A DNA stretch of 64,000 bases, from the NCBI GenBank assembly GCA_036734105.1, contig DAIMZH010000008.1:29304-93303 (forward strand), written 5' to 3'. The number at the start of each line of letters is the position of its first letter. Position 1 is the first letter of the stretch. This stretch comes from Azoarcus_F sp036734105 (GTDB lineage Bacteria > Pseudomonadota > Gammaproteobacteria > Burkholderiales > Rhodocyclaceae). The translations under genes were made by a program, and so were the position numbers. The notes below the pieces were generated by a model that did not search any database, was not told where the DNA came from, and saw only the letters and a program-made list of their open reading frames with translations. Positions 42,000 to 50,094 of the stretch are shown piece after piece.

Positions 42000-42095
42000 T
42001 GGGCTCTCTTTGGGTGGGGCGGGCGAGAAAAACGCCACTTGTTGGATGTGCTGCGATAGTAGAGCCACGACTGCGCTTGTTGAAGATGTGTAAGG

Positions 42096-42113
42096 TTGGT
42101 TTAAAATAACCAA
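42096..42113. promoter_or_regulatory. Dyad in the cysI-cysB divergent promoter region
   Basis: TTGGTT (42096-42101) and AACCAA (42108-42113) are perfect arms around TAAAAT, in an AT-rich stretch of the 135-nt cysI-cysB gap. Position and symmetry suit a LysR-type site used by CysB for both directions. The centre TAAAAT resembles a -10 box in the cysB direction. It is 22 nt before the cysB ATG, compatible with autoregulation. Binding is inference. Confidence 0.5.
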
Positions 42114-42134
42114 AAGTTATAAAGAGTGGGCCTC

Positions 42135-43076
42135 ATGAATCTTCAACAACTACGCTACGTTCAGGAAGTCGTTCGTCAAGGGCTGAATGTGTCGGCGGCG
42201 GCAGAGTCCTTGTTTACTTCGCAGCCTGGTGTGTCCAAGCAGATCAGACAGCTTGAGGACGAGCTTGGTATCGAGATCTTCGTACGCCATGGCAAGCGTC
42301 TGGTCGGAGTGACTGAACCGGGGCAGCAAGTGCTCATGCTGGCCGAACGCATGTTGCGCGACATGGCCAGCCTGAAGCAGGTTGGCGACGATTTCAGCAA
42401 CGAGTCCAGCGGCAGCCTGTCGATCGCCACCACGCACACGCAGGCGCGCTATGTCCTTCCGCAGGTCATCCGCCGCTTTGTGGCGCAGTACCCCGATGTG
42501 CGCCTGTCGCTGCATCAGGGCAATCCGCGCCAGGTTTGCGAGATGGTCATGTCTGGTGAGGCTGACATTGCGATTGCCACCGAGGCGATAGACGAGTACG
42601 ACGAACTGGTGATGCTGCCGTGCTACCAGTGGAACCGCTGTGTCGTCGCCACCCCGCGTCATCCCATCCTGCAGGCTGCGCCGCTCACCCTTGAGGCGAT
42701 TGCGCGCTATCCGTTGATCACCTACGACGATGCCTTTACCGGCCGCGGTCTGATCAACAAGGCATTTCTGGGGCGCGGACTGAAGCCCAATGTAGTGCTC
42801 ACGGCCATTGACTCGGACGTGATCAAGACTTACGTGGGCATGGATCTGGGCATCGGGATTTTGGCGCGCATGGCCTACGACCCAGCCAGCGACCGCGATC
42901 TTGGCATGATAGACGCAGCGCACTTGTTCGAGTCGAGCACCACCCGTATCGGTTTGCGGCGACATGCCTGGCTCAGGGGTTACATCTATGCCTTCATCGA
43001 GTTCTTCGCGCCGCACCTGACCCGACGCAGCGTGGAGACCGCCATTGCCGGAGGTGGCGACGATTACCAGCTTTGA
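42135..43076 (+). CDS. cysB: LysR-type regulator CysB
   Basis: Transcriptional activator of sulfate assimilation that responds to O- or N-acetylserine and sulfide/thiosulfate. 313 aa from the ATG at 42135 (MNLQQLRYVQEVVRQGLNVS). N-terminal winged HTH with AAESLFTSQPGVSKQIRQLE; effector-binding domain (about 90-295) with the conserved IATTHTQARYVLP and the hinge SDVIKTYVGMDLGIGI. Divergent from the operon it should control. Small cys-specific features, not those of general LysR proteins, support the name. Confidence 0.94.
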   Translation: MNLQQLRYVQEVVRQGLNVSAAAESLFTSQPGVSKQIRQLEDELGIEIFVRHGKRLVGVTEPGQQVLMLAERMLRDMASLKQVGDDFSNESSGSLSIATTHTQARYVLPQVIRRFVAQYPDVRLSLHQGNPRQVCEMVMSGEADIAIATEAIDEYDELVMLPCYQWNRCVVATPRHPILQAAPLTLEAIARYPLITYDDAFTGRGLINKAFLGRGLKPNVVLTAIDSDVIKTYVGMDLGIGILARMAYDPASDRDLGMIDAAHLFESSTTRIGLRRHAWLRGYIYAFIEFFAPHLTRRSVETAIAGGGDDYQL

Positions 43077-43124
43077 GGCACTCAGGCACTGGTCCGGGGC
43101 ATGTCGGTCAGGTGTGCGGTTGGT

Positions 43125-44141
43125 TCAAGTGCGAGTACTCTGACCTAGCTGACGTAGAAAGCCGACTGCGTCAAAGTCTGGCTGAACATGCCGGGTGGCA
43201 AGTGTAAGCATCGCGGCGACGCGTGCGGCGGCAGGCGACAGGATGCCGGCAGCCAGTGAGCCAATTTGCGCGTCTACAGCGGACGGAAAGACCATGCCCT
43301 GGCCGCAGCGAGAGGCCCGGATGATGATGGTGTTGCGCATTACGGCAGCAGTCAGCGCGTCAAACCAATTATCCGGTACGCTGCCGTTACCCGGCAGCGC
43401 CAGGACGATACCCTGAGCGCCACGGTCCAGCGCTGCGTTGAGCAGGTCGGATGGCGTGCCAGCCGCGCAATACAGCACATCGACACGGGGCAGAGAGGTG
43501 TCGTCTGTCGGCAAGTCGAGCACGCTGTTTGATGCTTTAGGGGCTGCGTGAAATCGAATGTCCGGCCGGGTTGCGCCGAGGTCGGCGGTGCTGCTGTCGA
43601 AAGCTGCAAGCTTGTGGCTGTCGAGCTTGCGCAAACCCAGCGCTGGCAGAATGCGCTCGCCAAAACACAGCATCACGCCGCGCATGGCGGCGTCCGGGCT
43701 GGCGGCACAACGCACTGCATCGAACAGATTCATCGGCCCGTCGGCGGACAGGGCGGTGGATGGCCGCATGGCGCAGGTCAGCACTACCGGTTTGCCCGTG
43801 GCTGACGCACGGGCTGGAAACAGCAGCGCCAGCGCGGTGGCGGTTTCTTCAAGAGTGTCGGTGCCATGCGTGATCACCACACCCTTGATATCCGGTCTGG
43901 CCAGTAGCGCACGCGTCACCTGTGCCAGTTGCAACCATTGCGTCGGCTGGAGGTCCTTGCTGTCGATATTGAACAACTGCATGACTTCAAGCTCAGCCAC
44001 TTCGCCGAGTTGCGGCACAGCAGCCACCAATTGCTCTGCGCCTACACCTCCCACCTGATAGTCCGTGGTGTGTGCAGCCGAAGCTGCAGCTCCGGCAATG
44101 GTGCCGCCGGTCGCGATCAACGCGATTCGGGGAGGAGTCAT
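43125..44141 (-). CDS. Asparaginase
   Basis: L-asparaginase of the bacterial type I/II fold, 338 aa from the ATG at 44141 (GTGAG upstream; an ATG 10 codons earlier has no ribosome site). First catalytic threonine in IALIATGGTIAGAA, second in VVITHGTDTLEET with Asp; further TCAMRPSTALSADGPMNL. No signal peptide, so cytoplasmic. Downstream of a solute-binding protein gene by 10 nt, which suggests uptake and breakdown of an amino acid or amide. Convergent with cysB. Confidence 0.93.
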   Translation of the reverse strand: MTPPRIALIATGGTIAGAAASAAHTTDYQVGGVGAEQLVAAVPQLGEVAELEVMQLFNIDSKDLQPTQWLQLAQVTRALLARPDIKGVVITHGTDTLEETATALALLFPARASATGKPVVLTCAMRPSTALSADGPMNLFDAVRCAASPDAAMRGVMLCFGERILPALGLRKLDSHKLAAFDSSTADLGATRPDIRFHAAPKASNSVLDLPTDDTSLPRVDVLYCAAGTPSDLLNAALDRGAQGIVLALPGNGSVPDNWFDALTAAVMRNTIIIRASRCGQGMVFPSAVDAQIGSLAAGILSPAAARVAAMLTLATRHVQPDFDAVGFLRQLGQSTRT

Positions 44142-44151
44142 CGATGGCGTC

Positions 44152-45186
44152 TCACTGAAACGGGTGATCATTCGGATTGCGGAACAGGCCGCGCATGGTG
44201 TCCGACAATGGAAACTGCAGGTTCAGGGCAGAGTCGGGTAGCGGACTCATGAACCAGCGCTGATAGATACGCTCGGCATCGCCAGAACGCATCAACTGGG
44301 CCAGCGCATCATCCACAAGCCGCTTGAAGGCAGCATCGCCACGTGGCAGCATGCAGGCATAGGCCTCGAATGACTGGGGGGTGCCGGTCACCATGAAATG
44401 GTCCGGGTTGTCAGCTTTGGCGAGTTCTCCATAGAGCAGCGCGTCATCGAGCATGAAAGCATCGACTTCGCCGCTCTCCAAGGCAAGAAAACTCTCGCGG
44501 TGGTCAGGTTGTGTGAGCACACTCATACGCATGTTGGCTTGCTGGTTCAACTTTTTAAGCAATCGCTCGGAGGTGGTTCCCGCGGTGGTCACTACCTTGC
44601 GCTCCGTCAGATCGCGAAAGTCGTGAATTCCGGAGTCGCGTCGAGTCATCATCCGGGTGCCGACAATGAAAATGGTGTTGGAGAATCCGGCATGTCTGGC
44701 GCGCCCGCTGTTGTGGGTTGTTGAGCCGCATTCGAAATCTATGTCGCCGCTGCGGATCAGGTGCATCCGGTTGTCAGACATGACCGGTTTGAGGCGCACC
44801 GGTAACAAGGGTTCGGCGAGCTGTCGGCGAATGGCTTCGACAATAGCCAGCGCAAACTCGTGCGAATAACCCACCACCTGCTCGTGCGAGTCATAAAACG
44901 AGAACGGCACTGAAGACACCCGATGTCCAACGTTGATGTAGCCGCGCTGCTTGATGGTCTGCAGGGTATCCACGGCGGCAGACATGGGCGACTGGGCCAG
45001 ACAAAGCGGCACGGCAAGCAGCAAGACCACGCCGAGCAGGCATTTCGTGATGGCCCGTCGAGCTGTCGACAGATTGGTCACGTTGAACTGAGCAGCGGGC
45101 AGGCGCGCACGAGTCAGCACTGACAAGCCGTCCCCCAGTGCGTTGAAGCACAGAGTCGGGCTATGAATGCTGAAGCCACGCGTCAT
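44152..45186 (-). CDS. Family 3 extracellular solute-binding protein
   Basis: Periplasmic amino-acid binding protein of the ABC type (SBP_bac_3), about 344 aa. The signal segment CLLGVVLLLAVPLCLA lies about 50 residues from the ATG at 45186, so the true start may be further in, for instance the GTG at 45081. Body: INVGHRVSSVPFSFYDSHEQVVGYSHEFALA, the clamp residues DFECGSTTHNSGR, and SGEVDAFMLDDALLYG. Resembles glutamate/aspartate-binding proteins. No permease or ATPase genes follow; the next gene is asparaginase. Confidence 0.85.
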   Translation of the reverse strand: MTRGFSIHSPTLCFNALGDGLSVLTRARLPAAQFNVTNLSTARRAITKCLLGVVLLLAVPLCLAQSPMSAAVDTLQTIKQRGYINVGHRVSSVPFSFYDSHEQVVGYSHEFALAIVEAIRRQLAEPLLPVRLKPVMSDNRMHLIRSGDIDFECGSTTHNSGRARHAGFSNTIFIVGTRMMTRRDSGIHDFRDLTERKVVTTAGTTSERLLKKLNQQANMRMSVLTQPDHRESFLALESGEVDAFMLDDALLYGELAKADNPDHFMVTGTPQSFEAYACMLPRGDAAFKRLVDDALAQLMRSGDAERIYQRWFMSPLPDSALNLQFPLSDTMRGLFRNPNDHPFQ

Positions 45187-45203
45187 GCTCACCGTGCTCA
45201 GGT

Positions 45204-45677
45204 TCAATCGCTGATCTGGCTCTGCAGATAATTGGGCAGGCTGATATCGTTGATCAGGCTGATCTGGGTTTCCAGCCAGTCGATTGCCTCTTCGCAGTGC
45301 TCAAGCAAGTCTTCAAGCAACTCGCGGCTGACGAAGTCCTGCTGGTTTTCGCACAACGCGATGGCTTCCACCAGCAACGGTCTTTGAACCTCACATTCAA
45401 AGGCCAGGTCGGCATTCAGGCACTCCAGCGGGGTTTCGCCAATCTTTAATTTGCCGAGATTCTGCAGGTTGGGCAGGCCTTCGAGAAACAGCACGCGCTC
45501 GATCAGTTCGTCGGCCTCTTTCATGACTCTGATGGACTGCTTGTAGCGATACTCGTTGAGCCGCTCCAACCCCCAGTTGCCAAACATGCGTGCATGCAGG
45601 AAATACTGGTTGATGGCGGTCAGCTCGTTGGTGAGCACCTTGTTGAGGGTCGAAATGACTTTCTTGTTGCCTTTCAT
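45204..45677 (-). CDS. bfr: Bacterioferritin, haem-binding subunit
   Basis: Four-helix iron storage subunit, 157 aa from the ATG at 45677 with GAGGAG upstream. The haem ligand Met52 is present (SIRVMKEADELIE). The ferroxidase set is mostly lost: Glu18 and Glu94 remain, but position 51 is Val, 54 is Glu, and the helix-D Glu/His positions read Cys/Ala. It should bind haem and line the shell but not oxidise iron well. Lies 11 nt after the other bfr gene, which has the opposite set. Confidence 0.92.
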   Translation of the reverse strand: MKGNKKVISTLNKVLTNELTAINQYFLHARMFGNWGLERLNEYRYKQSIRVMKEADELIERVLFLEGLPNLQNLGKLKIGETPLECLNADLAFECEVQRPLLVEAIALCENQQDFVSRELLEDLLEHCEEAIDWLETQISLINDISLPNYLQSQISD

Positions 45678-45688
45678 GATATCGCTCC

Positions 45689-46174
45689 TCAAGCCGGGTT
45701 GCCGGAGCCCATCTGGCTCTGGAGGTAGTTTTGAAGACCCACCATTCCGATCAGGCGCAACTGGCGTTCAAGGTAATAGGCATGGTCCATCTCGGTGTCC
45801 TCAAGCTGGGTCTGCAGCATGTCCCGGGTGACATAATCCTGTGCCGCTTCACAAGCGGCAATAGCGGTCTTGAGTTCGCCATCGACCTTGTATTCCAGTG
45901 CCAGGTCGGCCTTGAGCATGTCTTCCGGGTTTTTGCCGACAGTCAGCGGATCACGTTTGCCTAACTCTGGGGTGCCCTCAAGAAACAGAATGCGCTGAAT
46001 CAGCGCCCGGGCATGCTGTCGCTCGTGATCTGACTCGTGCAGCGAATGCTCGGCCAGTTCGCCCAGCCCCATATCCGCATACATTTCGCCGTGGATCAGG
46101 TATTGATCGACCGCGGTCAGTTCTCCTGTCAACAGATCATTCAGGGTGGCGATGATTGTGTCGTTGCCTTTCAT
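45689..46174 (-). CDS. bfr: Bacterioferritin, ferroxidase subunit
   Basis: 161 aa from the ATG at 46174. All ferroxidase ligands are present (Glu18, Glu51, His54, Glu94, Glu128, His131 in this numbering; HESDHERQHARALIQ and DTEMDHAYYLE), but the haem Met at 52 is Arg. So this chain oxidises iron and cannot bind haem in the usual way, and the downstream bfr supplies the haem. A TATAAT -10 box stands 88 nt upstream on the minus strand. Confidence 0.92.
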   Translation of the reverse strand: MKGNDTIIATLNDLLTGELTAVDQYLIHGEMYADMGLGELAEHSLHESDHERQHARALIQRILFLEGTPELGKRDPLTVGKNPEDMLKADLALEYKVDGELKTAIAACEAAQDYVTRDMLQTQLEDTEMDHAYYLERQLRLIGMVGLQNYLQSQMGSGNPA

Positions 46175-46261
46175 GGTGAGAGTTTCTCCGCTTTGTGAGT
46201 GGGTACCTGGAGTGTGTCCCGAGTCGTAAGGTTTTTCATATGTTGCTGCAATTTGCGTTTG

Positions 46262-46267
46262 ATTATA
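46262..46267 (-). promoter_or_regulatory. -10 box of the bfr operon
   Basis: TATAAT on the minus strand in the divergent gap between bfr and the MFS gene (46175-46329). No convincing -35 is seen at 16-18 bp, so an activator may be needed. I searched by eye for a Fur-type palindrome and found none that is close. The expected 5' leader is about 80 nt. Confidence 0.45.
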
Positions 46268-46329
46268 GCCGTCGATTACTCGGAAGGCTGCTAAAGTCAC
46301 GCGCCCGGATAGCACATTGACCTCGCAAA

Positions 46330-47520
46330 ATGAAGAAAAATCTCTGGTTTCTGGCCATCGCCCAAGGCTTGTTTCTCACCAACAATGTGGTGTTCATCGC
46401 GATCAACGGACTGGTCGGGCTTGCCCTTGCCCCTTCTTCGTGGATGGCAACCTTGCCGGTGATGGGCTATGTGGTGGGCGGTGCCCTGTCCACAGGGCTG
46501 GTGGCTGCCAGTCAGCGGCGCTGGGGGCGCCAGGTTTCCTTTCAGCTTGGTTTGCTGGTGGCTTTGATGACCGCCTTGCTGTGCGGGTTTGCGGTGCATG
46601 TCGGCAATTTCTGGTTGTTGGTGGCCGCCACCGTGATCGCGGGATATTACAGTGCCAACGGTCAGCTCTACCGGTTTGCTGCGGGCGAACTTGCCGACCC
46701 CTCGTTTCGCGAGAAGGCGGTGTCGCTGGTGCTTGCCGGTGGGCTGATCGGTGCAGTGCTTGGTCCCAACCTGGCCAACTACACGCGCGACCTGTTTGTG
46801 GCACCCTTCATGGGTTCGTATCTGGCGTTGGCCGGTGTTGCGCTGGTTGCCATGGTGGTCATGGCAGGCATACGTTTTCCGGTTGACCCGCCCAGGGTCG
46901 TCGGTGCAGCCTTTGGCAGGGCCGTGGGCGAGATCATCCGCCAGCCCGTCTTTTTCGTGGCAACGCTCGCCGCCGCGCTGAGTTACGGCGTCATGAACCT
47001 GCTCATGGCGGCCACGCCGCTGGCCATGGACGCTTGCGGCATGCCGTTTTCAGATGCAGCGCTGGTGTTGGAGTGGCACGTCATAGGCATGTTTGCGCCG
47101 GGCTTCTTCACCGGGCACCTGATCAAGCGCTTTGGCGTGCTCAACATCATGGCGGTGGGTGTGGCGCTCAATGCGCTGTGTATTGCGATTGCCTTGTCCG
47201 GACAGGAGTTGCATCAGTTTCTGGTGGCGCTGTTTTTGCTCGGTGTTGGTTGGAACTTTCTATTTACCGGCAGCACCACCCTGGCCATGCAGACCTATCG
47301 ACCAGAGGAGAAAGACCGCGCCCAGGCTGCCATCAATTTTGCGGTGTTCGCCACAATGGCAGTCACCTCGTTCGCGTCTGGAGCGCTGGTCACGACACAG
47401 GGCTGGAGTTTGCTGAACCTGGGTTCAATTGTTCCGGTGGTCATCATGGCGGCTGCCATTGCCTGGCTGATGCTGCGACAAAAAGCTGCCGCTCGGGCGG
47501 CTACTCCGCCCACTCACTGA
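46330..47520 (+). CDS. Major facilitator superfamily transporter
   Basis: 396 aa with about 12 hydrophobic segments in two six-helix halves. First loop ASQRRWGRQVSFQLGLL fits the MFS motif A region; central cytoplasmic loop about 185-205. Similar proteins are annotated as YnfM/arabinose-type drug efflux carriers. The substrate is not predictable. The 3' end overlaps the convergent EAL gene by 20 nt. The neighbour bfr genes are divergent, and I see no functional link. Confidence 0.85.
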   Translation: MKKNLWFLAIAQGLFLTNNVVFIAINGLVGLALAPSSWMATLPVMGYVVGGALSTGLVAASQRRWGRQVSFQLGLLVALMTALLCGFAVHVGNFWLLVAATVIAGYYSANGQLYRFAAGELADPSFREKAVSLVLAGGLIGAVLGPNLANYTRDLFVAPFMGSYLALAGVALVAMVVMAGIRFPVDPPRVVGAAFGRAVGEIIRQPVFFVATLAAALSYGVMNLLMAATPLAMDACGMPFSDAALVLEWHVIGMFAPGFFTGHLIKRFGVLNIMAVGVALNALCIAIALSGQELHQFLVALFLLGVGWNFLFTGSTTLAMQTYRPEEKDRAQAAINFAVFATMAVTSFASGALVTTQGWSLLNLGSIVPVVIMAAAIAWLMLRQKAAARAATPPTH

Positions 47521-49870
47521 TAGGCGCGGGACGACCAAACAGATAGCCTTGATAGATCGGGCAGCCCAGCGCTTTCAGGGCAAGGCGCTGGGCGTCAGTT
47601 TCGACGCCTTCGGCAATCACCTCCAGGCCCAGCGAACGGCTCATTGCGATGATGGCGCGCACAATGGCGGCGCTGCCGTCGTCGGTCAGCATATCCCGCA
47701 CAAAGGACTGGTCGACCTTGAGCCGGTCAAAGGGCAGGCTCTTGAGATATGACAGCGACGAATAGCCAGTGCCAAAGTCGTCCAGGCTCAGGCTTATGCC
47801 TAGCCTGCGCAACTGCTGCATGGCCTGAATGGTTTCCTCGGGGCGGGCGAGAAAAACGCTCTCGGTCAATTCCAGTTCGAGTCCGCTGGGGGCGATATTG
47901 TGTGCAGCGATGCTTTGAGTGACATCATGAACAAACTTGGGTTCGAGAAACTGGCGGGCGCTGATGTTGACGGCGATGCGGCGTTGCCGGGTATCCGGAT
48001 TCGCCTGCCAGGCGGCAATCTGACGGCAGGCCTCGTCCAGCACCCACTGACCTAGCGGGATGATCAGTCCGGTTTCTTCGGCAAGCGGAATGAAGGAGGC
48101 GGGTGAAATGAAGCGCCCGTCTTCGCCTTTCCAGCGAAGCAAGGCCTCGGCCCCTATCACCTGATTCTGCAGATTGACCTGTGGCTGATAGTGAAGCTGC
48201 AGCGTTTTGTTGTGCAGCGCCTCGCGCAGTTGCCTTTCAGTCTCGGTGTGGGCCTCCACCTGCAACTGCATTTCGGGGTTGAAGAAGCGTACGGTATCGC
48301 GTCCGTCACGTTTGGCCCGGTCCAGCGCTACTTCGGCCTGCTGGAAAGCCGCCTCTGCGCCGACTTCGCGGCCATTGAACAGGGTCACGCCCATACTTAG
48401 CGTGGCAACATGATTCTCGATGCCGGGGGCCAGAGAATAAGCCGGGGTGAGGGCAGCCTCAATGTAGTGGACCCATCGCTCGGCCTCCAGCAGGGCCGCG
48501 CCAGGTTCGTCGCCGACATCCTCAATCAGCACCGCAAAGTCGTCGTCTCCCAGTCGCGCAACGCTGTCCTCGCCACGCACACATTGTGCAAGTCTTTGTG
48601 CAATGGCAATAAGCAGGGCATCGCCGGCATCGTGGCCACGGGTGTCGTTCAGCATCTTGAAGCGGTCGACATCGAACATCATCAACATGTCAAAGCGACC
48701 GGTGCGCGCACTGGATGCCACAGCCTGGTTCAGACGGTCGTGCATCAGCGTGCGGTTGGCCAAGCCGGTGAGCGGATCGTAAAAAGCGAGTTGATGAAGT
48801 TGTGCGTCGCGCCTCTGCAACTGCGTTGCCATGTCGTTTACGCCGCGTTCCAGCGTTGCCATTTCGGTGACTGACGAAAACGAATGGACTCTTGTGCCGA
48901 GCTCGCCGGAGGCGATTCTTGCCAGCACCCCGCGCAGACGAACAAGCGCTTGCTCGACCAGTCGATAAATGTAGACACGCGCCAGCAGTGCCGACAGGAA
49001 CGCTACCCCCAGCAGCAGGGCAATGCGCGCAAAATGTGTGTTGTCTATGCGACTCAGGGATTGCTCTAGGGGTGCGCCAACCACTACGGACATGTCTCCA
49101 CCCGTGAAAGCCACCGGTCGACTCGCCAGCAGACGCGCCTCTCCAGTCAGCCCCGGCAACTCGGCAACGCCTCCGGTTTGCAGCAGGTCGAGTAGCTCGT
49201 CGCTGCTCACTCTGGCGTACTGGAGGGCTTCGCTGCGCGGAAAAAAAGACAGAATCAGTCCGTCGCGACTGACCAGACCAGCTTCCCAGCCCCCTGGCAG
49301 GCCGTAGGTGCCGAGCAGCCTTTCGAACCACAGTGAGCCAAGCGAAGCAAACAGGGTGGCGCGCAAGTTGCCGTGCTGGTCACGCAGCGGATAGCCGAAC
49401 ACCACGCCCGGCTGGCCGGAGATACGGCCGATAACAAAATGGCCCGTAGTCATCCCGTTGGCGGCAAATGCGTCGATAAACCACTGGCGGTCGGCGACAT
49501 TGGGCGAAGTGGCAGCCGACACCGAACTGCAGAACACTCGCCCATCCGGCATGGCCGCGCCAAGATTGGCAAAGATCGGCAAGGCAGCTTGCAGCCGTGC
49601 CGCCAGACCATTGCATTCGTTGGGATCAAGGTCTTGCATGTTGTCTGCGTTTGCCATGATACGCAGCACGGTTTCGACATCGCGTATGGCGACCCGCTCG
49701 GCACCTTCAGCCGCAGCGAGAACGTTGTCTACTGCCCGCTGAACGGCAATCCGCTCATCCGCGCGTTGTTGGTGATGTTCAAAAACACCCAGCAAAAGGG
49801 GCGGGATCACCGCGATCGCGATGATGAGCCAAAGACGCCAGGACAGGGATGCAAGGAGACGGTCTTTCAA
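47501..49870 (-). CDS. Cache-HAMP-GGDEF-EAL c-di-GMP phosphodiesterase
   Basis: Membrane signalling protein of 789 aa. TTG start at 49870 without a clear ribosome site; no ATG precedes the first helix. Helix 1 (about 11-28), periplasmic double-Cache-like sensor (about 35-275), helix 2 (about 280-300), HAMP (about 300-355), GGDEF (about 365-525) and EAL (about 540-789). The GGDEF motif is degenerate (RLGDDDFAV), so no cyclase activity is expected. The EAL site looks intact: GAEALLRW, NISARQF, ELTESVF, LDDFGTGYSSL, KVDQSFV, AEGVE. Likely breaks down c-di-GMP in response to a periplasmic ligand. Divergent from the next signalling gene. Confidence 0.92.
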   Translation of the reverse strand: MKDRLLASLSWRLWLIIAIAVIPPLLLGVFEHHQQRADERIAVQRAVDNVLAAAEGAERVAIRDVETVLRIMANADNMQDLDPNECNGLAARLQAALPIFANLGAAMPDGRVFCSSVSAATSPNVADRQWFIDAFAANGMTTGHFVIGRISGQPGVVFGYPLRDQHGNLRATLFASLGSLWFERLLGTYGLPGGWEAGLVSRDGLILSFFPRSEALQYARVSSDELLDLLQTGGVAELPGLTGEARLLASRPVAFTGGDMSVVVGAPLEQSLSRIDNTHFARIALLLGVAFLSALLARVYIYRLVEQALVRLRGVLARIASGELGTRVHSFSSVTEMATLERGVNDMATQLQRRDAQLHQLAFYDPLTGLANRTLMHDRLNQAVASSARTGRFDMLMMFDVDRFKMLNDTRGHDAGDALLIAIAQRLAQCVRGEDSVARLGDDDFAVLIEDVGDEPGAALLEAERWVHYIEAALTPAYSLAPGIENHVATLSMGVTLFNGREVGAEAAFQQAEVALDRAKRDGRDTVRFFNPEMQLQVEAHTETERQLREALHNKTLQLHYQPQVNLQNQVIGAEALLRWKGEDGRFISPASFIPLAEETGLIIPLGQWVLDEACRQIAAWQANPDTRQRRIAVNISARQFLEPKFVHDVTQSIAAHNIAPSGLELELTESVFLARPEETIQAMQQLRRLGISLSLDDFGTGYSSLSYLKSLPFDRLKVDQSFVRDMLTDDGSAAIVRAIIAMSRSLGLEVIAEGVETDAQRLALKALGCPIYQGYLFGRPAPISEWAE

Positions 49871-50094
49871 GAAAGGGCCATTGAGGTTTTAGCGCAACTG
49901 ATGCAACAGTTTGCGCCATTGAACGGTGTCAGGCTAGTGGAAAAACGATGGTATTTGCAGGGTTTTTTGTTAATCAATGCGTTCCTGAGTCACCAGACGA
50001 GCATTTGTGTGCAAAAGCCGTATACTCGTGACGACTTGATTGGTTCGGTTCATCAATCTCCTGCACAGGCGAGTTATATTTAAAAACTGAAGTC

